DNA from: Actinomadura sp. KC216
GTDB lineage: Bacteria; Actinomycetota; Actinomycetes; Streptosporangiales; Streptosporangiaceae
NCBI RefSeq assembly: GCF_004348535.1
Contig: NZ_SMJX01000011.1
Location: forward strand, 1-59,428
Reading direction: 5' to 3'
DNA length: 59,428 bases
Made by a program: the position numbers and the translations under genes. Below the pieces are notes generated by a model. It searched no databases. It was not told the DNA's origin and saw only the letters and a list, made by a program, of their open reading frames with translations. Every line of letters starts with the position of its first letter. The first letter of the stretch is position 1. This document shows positions 1 to 5,995 of the stretch, piece by piece.

Positions 1-127
1 GCAATCCACCCACACAAGACGCTCCACGCCTATACCCTCCTTGACCTGCCAAAACACCCGAGCGGAGAGTGTGACATGTCCAGATTTGACCAGCGACGAC
101 GGACTCGATTGTGACAGGACTGTGACA
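1..127. repeat. Terminal direct repeat, left copy
   Basis: Identical base for base to the last 127 bases of the window (59302-59428). It carries no gene, but holds three TGTGACA motifs (70-76, 110-116, 121-127) and one TGACCTG motif (42-55). The exact length of 127 equals a k-mer size often used by short-read assemblers, so I read it as the overlap of a circular contig rather than as a packaged terminal redundancy. Either way the integrase and the BldC-like gene become neighbours across the joint. Confidence 0.9.
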
Positions 128-140
128 CCAACTGTGTCAC
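70..140. promoter_or_regulatory. Cluster of TGTGACA operator-like motifs
   Basis: TGTGACA occurs at 70-76, 110-116 and 121-127. The last copy forms an inverted repeat, GTGACAC at 122-128 against GTGTCAC at 134-140. The same heptamer lies just upstream of the integrase start (59228-59234) and in other non-coding stretches. The position between the integrase and the control genes suits a repressor operator. The binding protein is unknown. Confidence 0.4.
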
Positions 141-185
141 GGACTCTGCCCTGCTCAGAGCTTACTTCTTTCCTCCGAACGAGGG

Positions 186-213
186 TGAACCCCCGGATGT
201 CTCCGGGGGTTCA
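186..213 (-). terminator. Hairpin downstream of the BldC-like gene
   Basis: Perfect 12-bp inverted repeat (186-197 with 202-213) with a four-base loop, starting 5 bases after the stop codon of the leftward BldC-like gene. No clear U-run follows on the minus strand, so termination efficiency is uncertain, but the position fits a transcript end. Confidence 0.55.
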
Positions 214-217
214 TGCG

Positions 218-418
218 CTACTCCGACGTCTCTGGCTCTCCGTGGAGGAAGGCGAGCACCTCGGACTCGCGGTACCGGCGGTGGCCACCGGCCGTCCGGA
301 TGGAGTTGATCTTTCCCGCCTTCGCCCACCGCGCCACCGTCTTGGGGTCAACGCGGAACAACGCTGCCACCTCGGCTGGAGTCAGCAGGGGCTCGATCGT
401 TGGCGTGTATTTCGGCAT
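218..418 (-). CDS. BldC-like MerR-family small DNA-binding protein
   Basis: 66 aa. The protein is a single winged helix-turn-helix; residues about 10-50 contain LLTPAEVAALFRVDPKTV followed by the GGHRRYRE wing. This matches my memory of the developmental regulator BldC of Streptomyces (68 aa) closely in length and sequence. BldC binds direct repeats cooperatively and represses sporulation genes. The ATG at 418 is preceded by AGGAG (ACAGGAGACCC), which decides it over longer in-frame starts. It is transcribed with the upstream ATPase gene towards the integrase. It could serve as the phage's own lysogeny regulator or recombination directionality factor, or act on host development. The family call is firm, the role is inference. 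Confidence 0.85.
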   Translation of the reverse strand: MPKYTPTIEPLLTPAEVAALFRVDPKTVARWAKAGKINSIRTAGGHRRYRESEVLAFLHGEPETSE

Positions 419-441
419 GGGTCTCCTGTCGTACATGCGAA

Positions 442-468
442 GGGACCCCGCCGTCCCGGCGGGGTCCC
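442..468 (-). terminator. GC-rich hairpin between ATPase and BldC-like genes
   Basis: Perfect 11-bp stem (442-452 with 458-468) with a five-base loop in the 182-base gap between the two leftward genes. Upstream of it, 534-596, more nested inverted repeats occur (GGCGTGC/GCACGCC; CCTCCGG/CCGGAGG). There is no U-run, so this may be an attenuator or a structured leader of the BldC-like gene rather than a true terminator. Confidence 0.4.
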
Positions 469-600
469 AGCCGCTAATGATCTCGCTGCGATCCGATCGA
501 TAAACCACCTACCTCTCCTGCGAAGGGTTGGAGCCTCCGGACGTGCCAGCACTGGGGTTTGCCCCAGTCCAAGGGGCGTGCACAGCACGCCCGGAGGAGT

Positions 601-975
601 TCATGCCGCCCACCACTCCACGAAGACGATCTTTCCCTTAGGAGCGGTGTACTTGGTTCCCCAGCAGTTGACGATCTTGTCCACAGTCAGGAGACCCCGG
701 CCGGATTCGTCGAACATGCCGATTTGCTGAGGGTCGCGCTTCTCGGGCGGGATAGGGGAGGCGTCCCAGACCTCTATGCCGTAGACGCCGTCCTCGAAGT
801 AGGCGTCTACCCAGAACGAAGTGGTCTCGCCGTGCCGAATCGCGTTGGTCGCCAGCTCGGAGGCGACTAGCTTTACCAGGTGTACGTCGAGTGGCCAGCC
901 CTGGCTCTCGGCGATCTTCGCCACGTGATCACGAGCGGCTTTGACGTTGACTAGATCCGCGTCGAGTTCGATCAC
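601..975 (-). CDS. Anti-sigma-factor-like ATP-binding protein (HATPase_c)
   Basis: 124 aa from a GTG at 975 behind AGGAGG. It contains a GHKL ATPase fold: N box ELATNAIRHG (Asn44), then a G-box-like DESGRGL near residue 95. This is the RsbW/SpoIIAB-like family whose members sit beside WhiJ-like regulators in Streptomyces (AbaA-type loci). Known relatives bind sigma factors or anti-anti-sigma proteins and may phosphorylate them. It diverges from the XRE gene across a 104-bp intergenic region, so the two probably share control. The partner in this phage is unknown. A longer in-frame ORF to 1167 would overlap the divergent gene and was not used. Confidence 0.8.
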   Translation of the reverse strand: MIELDADLVNVKAARDHVAKIAESQGWPLDVHLVKLVASELATNAIRHGETTSFWVDAYFEDGVYGIEVWDASPIPPEKRDPQQIGMFDESGRGLLTVDKIVNCWGTKYTAPKGKIVFVEWWAA

Positions 976-1030
976 TTCGGCCTCCCTCCTGCTGTCCGTG
1001 AGTCTGGCAGCGCCTTGACACACGTGCGAT

Positions 1031-1043
1031 GCTGTCCGACAGC
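1031..1043. promoter_or_regulatory. Palindromic operator candidate between ATPase and XRE genes
   Basis: GCTGTCCGACAGC is a perfect 6-1-6 palindrome in the divergent intergenic region, followed by a partial copy at 1043-1052 (GTTGACAGC). TTGACA hexamers occur at 1015-1020 and 1045-1050. A likely autoregulatory site for the XRE protein encoded just downstream. No -10 box can be assigned with confidence. Confidence 0.45.
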
Positions 1044-1079
1044 GTTGACAGCACTTCTTTGAGGAGGGCCCGGAGAACT

Positions 1080-1877
1080 GTGGCACGTGACCTAGACCCA
1101 AGCTCCAACATGTGGGACTGGATCGCGATCCAGCTCCGACATGAGCGAGAGAAGCAGAACTGGTCAACGGCGCAGGTCGGACGCCTGCTGAACACTGACC
1201 GGTCGAACATCACGCACATCGAGGCGGGGAGGCGGCACCTCGCCGCAGATCAGGCCGCCAAGCTCGACACCGCGTGGGACACGGGGGGCCGCTTCGCCCA
1301 GATGGTGGACTACGCCCAATCGACGTATCACCCTGACTGGAACCGGGAAAGGCGGACGTACGAGCAGAACGCGACCGCAATCAAGACGTTCCACGCAACC
1401 CTCATCCCTGGGTTGCTCCAAAGCGAGGAGTACGCGCGTGCAGTCTTTGTGGCAGGTGGACGAGCGGATGTCGATGCAGCGGTGGCGGCGCGTCTGGCGC
1501 GACAGGAGGTCCTGAAGCGCCCTGGCGTGAGGCTCTGGGTGCTGCTGGATGAGGCGGTGCTGCTTCGGCCGGTTGGTGGTCCGGCCGTCTGGGCACGCCA
1601 GCTCTCCCATCTACTGAATGCCTCGGAGCAGCCCGATACCGTCCTGCGCATCATCCCATTGGCCTACGGTGAGTACCCTGGTATGGACGGCCCCATAACC
1701 ATTTTCACCATGGACGGCAAGGACGTGGCCTGGACGGACGCTCGGTCCGGGGGTCGGCTGGTGACGGACCCGGCAGCGCTGGACCGATACCGGGTTGAGT
1801 TCGACATGATCGGAGCCGACGCCTTGAGCCGGACTGAGTCGCGACGGCTGCTGACTGAGAAACTGGAGGCATTGTAG
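1080..1877 (+). CDS. WhiJ-like XRE-family regulator with DUF5753 sensor domain
   Basis: 265 aa from GTG 1080, chosen because relatives begin with ARDLDP just before the conserved MWDWIA-QLRHERE helix and because GGAG and GAGGAGG lie upstream; an ATG at 1029 would add 17 residues. The N-terminal HTH (about 10-75) is followed by the long DUF5753 region with the typical IPGLLQSEEYARAV motif near residue 110. Such proteins pair with DUF397 partners in Streptomyces and act as DNA-binding developmental or antibiotic regulators. Here it overlaps the DUF397 gene by one base and diverges from the ATPase gene, reproducing a whiJ-like cluster. It is the best candidate for the lysogeny repressor, though this is inference. 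Confidence 0.85.
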   Translation: MARDLDPSSNMWDWIAIQLRHEREKQNWSTAQVGRLLNTDRSNITHIEAGRRHLAADQAAKLDTAWDTGGRFAQMVDYAQSTYHPDWNRERRTYEQNATAIKTFHATLIPGLLQSEEYARAVFVAGGRADVDAAVAARLARQEVLKRPGVRLWVLLDEAVLLRPVGGPAVWARQLSHLLNASEQPDTVLRIIPLAYGEYPGMDGPITIFTMDGKDVAWTDARSGGRLVTDPAALDRYRVEFDMIGADALSRTESRRLLTEKLEAL

Positions 1878-2059
1878 TGATCCACTGGAGGAAGTCTTCG
1901 CGCAGCGATTCGCGTGGAGAGTGTGTCGAGCTGGCCGAGCTGGACAGCTCTGTAGGCATCCGAGACAGCAAGAACCCGGACACCCCCCACCTCACTGTCG
2001 GCCGCGAGGCCCTGTCGGGCCTCCTCAGCCGGATCAAGGCCGGCGAGTTGGACCTGTAG
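1877..2059 (+). CDS. DUF397 partner protein
   Basis: 60 aa, GTG start overlapping the stop codon of the XRE gene (TAGTGA), so the two are translationally coupled. WRKSSRS at residues 4-10, ECVELAEL and GIRDSKNP are the hallmarks of DUF397. In Streptomyces these small proteins bind the cognate XRE regulator and modulate it; some pairs were tested as toxin-antitoxin systems without clear toxicity. It is full length for the family. Confidence 0.9.
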   Translation: MIHWRKSSRSDSRGECVELAELDSSVGIRDSKNPDTPHLTVGREALSGLLSRIKAGELDL

Positions 2060-2181
2060 AACCGCTTGACCGGCCTCCAGGGCCGGTCCTAGGCTTCTCT
2101 GTGTGAGGCCGTCACCGTTGCGGCCTAGCAGTTTGGACTTTGGTTCACCTAGCTCGACCCAATCCACGGCCTCACCCCAAG

Positions 2182-2207
2182 AACCTCCCCTCCGGGGGAG
2201 GTTTTTT
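2182..2207 (+). terminator. Intrinsic terminator after the XRE-DUF397 pair
   Basis: Nine-bp stem (2182-2190 with 2195-2203), TCCG loop and a six-base T-run. It separates the regulator pair from the lipoprotein gene, whose start lies only 16 bases further on. The 120 bases before it hold a weaker repeat around CCGGCC but no gene. Confidence 0.85.
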
Positions 2208-2210
2208 GGC

Positions 2211-2216
2211 TATTCT
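2211..2216 (+). promoter_or_regulatory. Possible -10 box of a leaderless lipoprotein transcript
   Basis: TATTCT lies between the terminator and the lipoprotein ATG at 2223. With a usual 6-7 base distance to the transcription start, transcription would begin at or next to the ATG, and there is no ribosome site. Leaderless mRNAs are common in actinomycetes. No convincing -35 box is visible. Confidence 0.35.
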
Positions 2217-2222
2217 GGGCTC

Positions 2223-2504
2223 ATGAAGGGCAGAATCCTCCTTTTCGGGGCAGTTTTGGCCGTTGCGACGGCCTGTGGGGCGTCTCAGGACGACCAGATC
2301 GTCATGAAGGACCCATCCAACGGGAAAGAGCGGACCTTCAAGGAGGTCCGAGACATGTTCGCGGACGGTTCGGTCACGACCGGAGGCGAGTCCTGTGCCA
2401 CTTTCGTGTCGTTCGGGGCCAAGGACCAGGGGATCGAGTTCCCGGCCGGACAAGCTGAGTTCGTGAAAGCCTGCGAAGAAGGCTTGAAGGCCAAGTCGAA
2501 TTAG
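2223..2504 (+). CDS. Small predicted lipoprotein
   Basis: 93 aa. The N-terminus has a basic MKGR, a hydrophobic segment and a lipobox (VATAC, Cys18), so it should be exported and lipid-anchored. The mature part is charged with a second Cys pair region (SCATF, KACEE). No family recognised. It is isolated by terminators on both sides and sits next to the control genes. That placement is typical of genes expressed from a prophage, so superinfection exclusion or lysogenic conversion is a reasonable guess. No Shine-Dalgarno is visible. Confidence 0.7.
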   Translation: MKGRILLFGAVLAVATACGASQDDQIVMKDPSNGKERTFKEVRDMFADGSVTTGGESCATFVSFGAKDQGIEFPAGQAEFVKACEEGLKAKSN

Positions 2505-2613
2505 GAATGGCTGAAATGGCCTCTGAACGAGTCTCGGCCCGGACTCGTTCCCTCTCCACCCGGATTAGCCCTGAGGCTCTTAGGAGCCGAATGAGCGCCA
2601 TTTAGAGGCATAT

Positions 2614-2637
2614 GGGACTCCGCGGGGAGTCCCGGTT
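2614..2637 (+). terminator. Intrinsic terminator after the lipoprotein gene
   Basis: Eight-bp stem (2614-2621 with 2626-2633), four-base loop, followed by GGTTTTA. It ends the control-region transcript and begins the long gene-free stretch. Confidence 0.75.
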
Positions 2638-2867
2638 TTACCATTTCGTGATCTTGGAAGTTTTCCGAGGTGGGATAAGGAATTTTGGTGACGAAACGAC
2701 TACGTTTCGCACTTTCTATTTTCGTACATTTCCGGAGAGGGGAGACGAGTCTCTCCCGCACCCCCGGACGAATGAAGGTACCCCCCCAGGGGTAGGCTGA
2801 CCTGCGGCAACACACTCCCACGCGTGATCACCCTCACTGTATGTGACAGTCATCACTCAATCACATT
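2638..2867. other. Gene-free AT-richer stretch before the palindrome cluster
   Basis: No ORF with a ribosome site is visible. It holds a 7-bp hairpin (CGAAACG at 2692-2698 with CGTTTCG at 2703-2709), a relatively AT-rich run around 2700-2740 that could contain a promoter, and one TGACCTG-type motif at 2798-2811. One TGTGACA motif lies at 2842-2848. Confidence 0.4.
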
Positions 2868-2985
2868 CAGTGCACGCCGTGCACTGTGATCTGCGCTAAC
2901 ACCATGTGAGTGTGTCACTCACATCATCAACAGTGTGTAGCCACATTGAGTGCATACCTCACGCGCATATGCGCACATGTGCGCA
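2868..2985. promoter_or_regulatory. Cluster of palindromes, candidate origin or partition/operator region
   Basis: Within 118 bases: CAGTGCAC/GTGCACTG (2868-2886, loop 3), ATGTGAGTG/CACTCACAT (2904-2924, loop 3), the 12-bp palindrome GCGCATATGCGC (2963-2974) and the overlapping 16-bp palindrome TGCGCACATGTGCGCA (2970-2985). GTGAG and CACTC half-sites recur between them. Such density is typical of replication origins, centromere-like sites or cooperative repressor arrays. Nothing in the sequence decides between these. Confidence 0.45.
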
Positions 2986-3261
2986 CGCGCGGATGAATAA
3001 ACCACGCGCGTACGCGATTAACACACACCTCGCCATTGTGCCAACACCCTCTAAACGGCTCTCAGAGGGCCCGTGAGCGCTTGAACCCCCATTCCCTAGT
3101 CCCACTATGGCCCTGGCCCTATTCGCTGCCTGCCTGGTTAGGGGCACTATTCCTACACTCGGTAATCGACCCCTCACGGGGGCCGATGCTCCCTGGCTCG
3201 GTATCTCGGTTCGGTAACGAAACGCTGCCAGCACCCAAACCCTGCCAAGTGAGCGTCAAGT

Positions 3262-3299
3262 GAGCTTCCCTCGCGCGTACGCGCGCGAGAGGGAGGCTC
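3262..3299. other. Long stable hairpin
   Basis: CTCGCGCG (3270-3277) pairs with CGCGCGAG (3282-3289) over a TACG loop, extended outwards by GAGC..CCC against GGG..GCTC with small internal mismatches. The preceding 3000-3260 shows no gene. There is no U-run, so it may be the 3' boundary of a transcript or the 5' cap of the structured region that follows. Confidence 0.5.
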
Positions 3300-3312
3300 G
3301 CGCGTGCGTTGG

Positions 3313-3324
3313 TTCTTTCATCCG
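3313..3324 (+). promoter_or_regulatory. TTCTTTCATCCG motif, copy 1
   Basis: First of five copies of an 11-12-mer in the genome (others at 7033, 37326 minus, 40748 minus, 48809). Three others lie shortly upstream of ribosome sites. Here it precedes the structured non-coding stretch. Confidence 0.45.
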
Positions 3325-3344
3325 GGCGGGCCGGGACACGCTCC

Positions 3345-3930
3345 CCGCTCCACGGAGCGTAGTTTCAGAACTCTTTTCAGTGAGTTTCTGAGCCCTGACC
3401 TGGAGAAACGCAAGTCCTCTAAAATATCTTGCTCTTACCTATTGTGACCTGCGGAAACGACCTAAAGCCGCAGGTCAGAAGAACGCACAACCTGTTAAAA
3501 CAGGGTGTTAGCACGTCGTGTGTTTGCTAGCTTTTCGGTTGTCAGCAACACGGACCGCCACCACGGGGCCCGGGAAGCAGACGGAGGAACGAAACCCGGC
3601 AACGACGACCGGGAGGGCAGGGACCAAACCGAGGTTCGCGAAGATGCCCATAGTCAGCCGTAGACACTTACGGGCAGGCTCGAACGGAACGTTGGGAAAC
3701 GTGCCGGGCGCGAAAGTGGCGCTTGAAGCCTCGTGAGAAAAATCGCGGGTGAACTAGATGGCTTCGCGGACTATGGCCGGTAGGTCGCCAGCCCAAAGGT
3801 AGCGGGTGAACACGCGCTTACCGTGGGAAACCACCGCCGAAAGGCGGTAGGTCCGGCGGTAACTAGGCAGTCGTACCCGGCGTAAAGCCTTCAACTCAGA
3901 CGCTCGGAAAGTCCTCTGACCAAAGGATGG
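3345..3930 (+). ncRNA. Candidate structured RNA or long structured leader
   Basis: About 590 bases without a credible gene, ending in the ribosome site of the first early gene. Readable helices include GACCTGCGG/CCGCAGGTC (3446-3476), CCTGT-TAAA-ACAGG (3491-3504), CCCGG/CCGGG (3595-3613), CCGTA/TACGG (3658-3673), GTGG-GAAA-CCAC (3823-3834) and CGCC-GAAA-GGCG (3835-3846). GNRA-type loops and A-rich linkers are frequent. Two candidate ORFs (3518-3736 plus, 3754-4227 minus) lack ribosome sites and family features. The RNA could be an ornate ncRNA, an antitermination leader or a translational regulator. This is read by eye, without folding or covariation. Confidence 0.4.
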
Positions 3931-3933
3931 ATC

Positions 3934-4266
3934 ATGTACCAACGTCAGATGCAGCGTCCGGACTTCGACGCCAAAAAAGACTTCTCCCAAGCGGAACCTA
4001 CTGACCGTCACCACTACCGGAATAACGGTCTGGGCCGCAGGATGCTCCACCTGTCCAGCGGTAAGGGTACGCGTACGGGAGTGGGCGAGACTAAGCCGTT
4101 CACGGCTGCTCGTAAGTCTCCCCGTAAGCAGAGTTCCGCGCCAAAGGGCTACCCGCCCGCGCGGATGTCGAGTCCGAAGAATGCCGCAGCGCACGAAAAG
4201 CGTATGGCGACGCTTCGCGAACGTCACCCGGACGTTTACGCCCGAATGATGCGTGAAGCCAGCTAG
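3934..4266 (+). CDS. Basic early protein, unknown
   Basis: 110 aa, first gene of the long rightward block, ATG behind AAAGGAT. It is rich in Arg, Lys, Ser and Pro with a basic middle (KSPRKQSS) and a helical C-terminus, suggesting a nucleic-acid-binding or virion-associated protein. No family recognised. Its leader is the structured stretch described above and a strong terminator follows 13 bases after the stop. Confidence 0.65.
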   Translation: MYQRQMQRPDFDAKKDFSQAEPTDRHHYRNNGLGRRMLHLSSGKGTRTGVGETKPFTAARKSPRKQSSAPKGYPPARMSSPKNAAAHEKRMATLRERHPDVYARMMREAS

Positions 4267-4279
4267 TACTGTCCGATAA

Positions 4280-4307
4280 AGGCCGACCCTTTTGGGTCGG
4301 CCTTTTT
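4280..4307 (+). terminator. Strong intrinsic terminator
   Basis: Ten-bp stem (4280-4289 with 4294-4303), TTTT loop and a T-run. The next gene starts at 4323, leaving about 15 bases, too few for a promoter. Either expression reads through this hairpin or it protects an mRNA end. Confidence 0.9.
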
Positions 4308-4322
4308 CCTTTGGGAGGGTTA

Positions 4323-4550
4323 ATGGACCTCGCGTTCAGTCCCGGCTACTTCCCGAACGACTTCGGGGGGACGGACATCCTGACCGGCAACGGGGAGTTC
4401 TGTGGCCGGACTGGTCGAACCAAGTTCGACACGTGGGCCGCCGCCATCCCCGATGGGGCGGGTTCGATCGCCATTCTGGGGGCCAACTTCGAGACGGACA
4501 ACGATGCACAGGTGTGCATCTTCCGTGCCCTCGCGAAAAGGGGCTACTGA
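4323..4550 (+). CDS. Hypothetical protein
   Basis: 75 aa, ATG behind GGGAGGG. The sequence is Gly/Asp-rich with no membrane segment or known motif. Its stop overlaps the next start (TGATG), so the two genes are coupled. No function can be assigned. Confidence 0.7.
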   Translation: MDLAFSPGYFPNDFGGTDILTGNGEFCGRTGRTKFDTWAAAIPDGAGSIAILGANFETDNDAQVCIFRALAKRGY

Positions 4551-4705
4551 TGAACCTCGGCAAGCTGAACCGCGACAAGCTGATCGAGGCCGCCGCTAGG
4601 CGCGGCATCCCAGTGGAGGAACTGGAGAAGGCTCTACGGGAGAACAAGACGCTTGTCGCACGTCACGGCGCGACGCATTCGGCCACTTTTTTTGGCCAGT
4701 TTTAG
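4550..4705 (+). CDS. Small hypothetical protein
   Basis: 51 aa, start overlapping the previous stop codon. It is helical and charged (LNRDKLIEAAARRGIPVEELEKAL), resembling a small HTH-like or zipper-like segment. The end of the gene runs into a GGCCA..TGGCC repeat with a T-run and into the regulatory site at 4686. Confidence 0.55.
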   Translation: MNLGKLNRDKLIEAAARRGIPVEELEKALRENKTLVARHGATHSATFFGQF

Positions 4706-4727
4706 CAGGTCGTTAGCAGACCATTAG
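4686..4727 (+). promoter_or_regulatory. Tandem TAGCA regulatory site, copy A
   Basis: After a T-run come TTAGCA at 4702-4707, TTAGCA at 4713-4718 and TTAG at 4724-4727, phased exactly 11 bp. Four similar sites exist at 41393, 43081, 47577 and 51420. It precedes the gene at 4855. Probably a binding site for a phage or host regulator, or part of an unusual promoter. Confidence 0.6.
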
Positions 4728-4854
4728 TGATGAGGTCTCGTGCCTGTCATCTCGACTAGGCCGAAACGTACGCCCATTGCCGTACGTCGCACGCTGACAT
4801 TGCGTGCCCGATGAGTGCCTGTCATCGGTCCGGAAAACCTTCAGGAGGATTTCC

Positions 4855-5049
4855 ATGGTGATCGTGGACCAGAAGTTCAACATGCCGGTCGGCTCCCTGG
4901 TGGAGGACGTCGATTACCCGCAGGACGGGGTATTCCGTATCACCGAGCGGCCTCACACCACGGCATACGGCACCGAAGTGGGTGTCGTGAACGCTGCCGG
5001 AAGGCGGTTCACGGACTACGCGATCTTCTTCAAGCCGCTCGCCCGGTAA
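4855..5049 (+). CDS. Hypothetical protein
   Basis: 64 aa. ATG 4855 follows CAGGAGG with six bases between, which decides against the longer frame from 4804. A short beta-rich protein (VIVDQKFNMPVG, ITERPHT), no known family. First gene after the tandem TAGCA site, so it may be separately controlled. Confidence 0.7.
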   Translation: MVIVDQKFNMPVGSLVEDVDYPQDGVFRITERPHTTAYGTEVGVVNAAGRRFTDYAIFFKPLAR

Positions 5050-5161
5050 TGACGAGCCGTTGGCTTGTGTCCACTGAATGACTCGTCTGGTCATGGATGA
5101 CGTGCGGGATTACCCAAACGAGCCATGGCCGTTTAAGCCATTCAACGTGACAGGAGGGCAA

Positions 5162-5410
5162 GTGAAGTACGGGTACGAGGTCATTTACGTCGAGCCTGGC
5201 GAGGGCGTGGAAGTCGGGTCAACAGGTCGAGTCTTCGACACCATGAAGGAAGCCGCGGAAGAACTGAGCGTGATCTACGGCGACAACGAGATCCTTCAGG
5301 TGACCTTTACCGTCCACCCCAACCGGGTCATTACCCGGAGGGAAGTCGTCCGCGAAATCGCGGAGATGCGCGGACTGTCCGTCACGGAGTACTACCAGCG
5401 CACTTCCTGA
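5162..5410 (+). CDS. Hypothetical protein
   Basis: 82 aa from GTG 5162, placed 5 bases after AGGAGG; an upstream ATG at 5078 lacks a ribosome site but would add 28 residues. The protein is acidic with mixed alpha/beta content (EVIYVEPGEGVEVG, TMKEAAEELSVIYG). No family recognised. Confidence 0.65.
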   Translation: MKYGYEVIYVEPGEGVEVGSTGRVFDTMKEAAEELSVIYGDNEILQVTFTVHPNRVITRREVVREIAEMRGLSVTEYYQRTS

Positions 5411-5436
5411 CAACACACCAGATGGAGGGATGACAT

Positions 5437-5613
5437 ATGGCCAAGCAGGGCGCCAAGGGTAAGAAGATCGGGCGGAACAAGGTGAAGTGCGAGCGCTACC
5501 GCGCGAAGGGGACGCGGGAGCAGAACAAGGAACGTCGTCGGCTGAAGCGAGAGGGAAAGCTCGCTGTGCGCAAGATGCTGCGTGAGGCCGCCGAGCGGGT
5601 GGACGCCGCGTAG
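5437..5613 (+). CDS. Very basic small protein
   Basis: 58 aa, ATG behind GGAGGG. More than a third of the residues are Lys or Arg, in a helical pattern, so nucleic-acid or ribosome binding is likely. A similar short basic protein is encoded at 5833. No family recognised. Confidence 0.6.
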   Translation: MAKQGAKGKKIGRNKVKCERYRAKGTREQNKERRRLKREGKLAVRKMLREAAERVDAA

Positions 5614-5618
5614 CGATC

Positions 5619-5747
5619 ATGTGCCACGTCTACATCGATGAAAACTGGACCGTCCAACGGGACGAGTGTGACTACCCGGAGGACGACTACTGCCCAACTC
5701 CCGAGGAGTTGGACGAGATGGAGTGGGAGGCCACGGAAGGGCTCTGA
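5619..5747 (+). CDS. Small acidic protein
   Basis: 42 aa starting five bases after the previous stop, without a clear ribosome site, so translation would be coupled. Very acidic and containing CHVY and CDYPEDDYCP, which could bind a metal. It directly precedes a terminator. Moderately supported by its position only. Confidence 0.45.
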   Translation: MCHVYIDENWTVQRDECDYPEDDYCPTPEELDEMEWEATEGL

Positions 5748-5766
5748 CGAGTCGTCGGATCTCATC

Positions 5767-5797
5767 GAGGCACCTGGTGATACCCAGGTGCCTCTTT
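5767..5797 (+). terminator. Intrinsic terminator
   Basis: Eleven-bp stem (5767-5777 with 5784-5794), six-base loop, followed by TTT. The next gene starts at 5833 with its own GAGGAG site. Confidence 0.85.
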
Positions 5798-5832
5798 GCA
5801 TTCTTACGAATCGTTTCTACTGAGGAGATGAG

Positions 5833-5994
5833 ATGAGCGACTACCGATGGAACGGCGCCTACATGCCGGGCGCCAGGAAGGTCAACGGCAACAAGGGCAT
5901 CATGCGTGCCCTGAAGAAGCTAAAGCGTCAGCAGGCCGAGACGCGGAACGCGCAGACGCCGGCCGAACGTCGGCGCAAGAACCGGGTGGCCTGA
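5833..5994 (+). CDS. Small basic protein
   Basis: 53 aa, ATG after TGAGGAGATGAG. Rich in Lys and Arg with a helical centre (MRALKKLKRQQAETR). It may bind nucleic acid. It ends one base before the ATG of the next gene. Confidence 0.6.
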   Translation: MSDYRWNGAYMPGARKVNGNKGIMRALKKLKRQQAETRNAQTPAERRRKNRVA

Positions 5995-5995
5995 G

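Noticed and set aside
1..127. Packaged direct terminal repeat or cos-related end
   Set aside because: Length equals a common assembler overlap, the repeat is exact, and no terminase cleavage signal is seen. Circular overlap is simpler, though not proven.
1877..2059. XRE-DUF397 pair as a toxin-antitoxin module
   Set aside because: DUF397 partners have not shown clear toxicity, and the locus has the fuller WhiJ-type layout. Regulator pair is the better reading.
3518..4227. ORFs of 72 codons (plus, 3518-3736) and 157 codons (minus, 3754-4227)
   Set aside because: No ribosome site. The minus frame covers a real plus-strand gene and the structured region. Composition unlike the neighbouring proteins.
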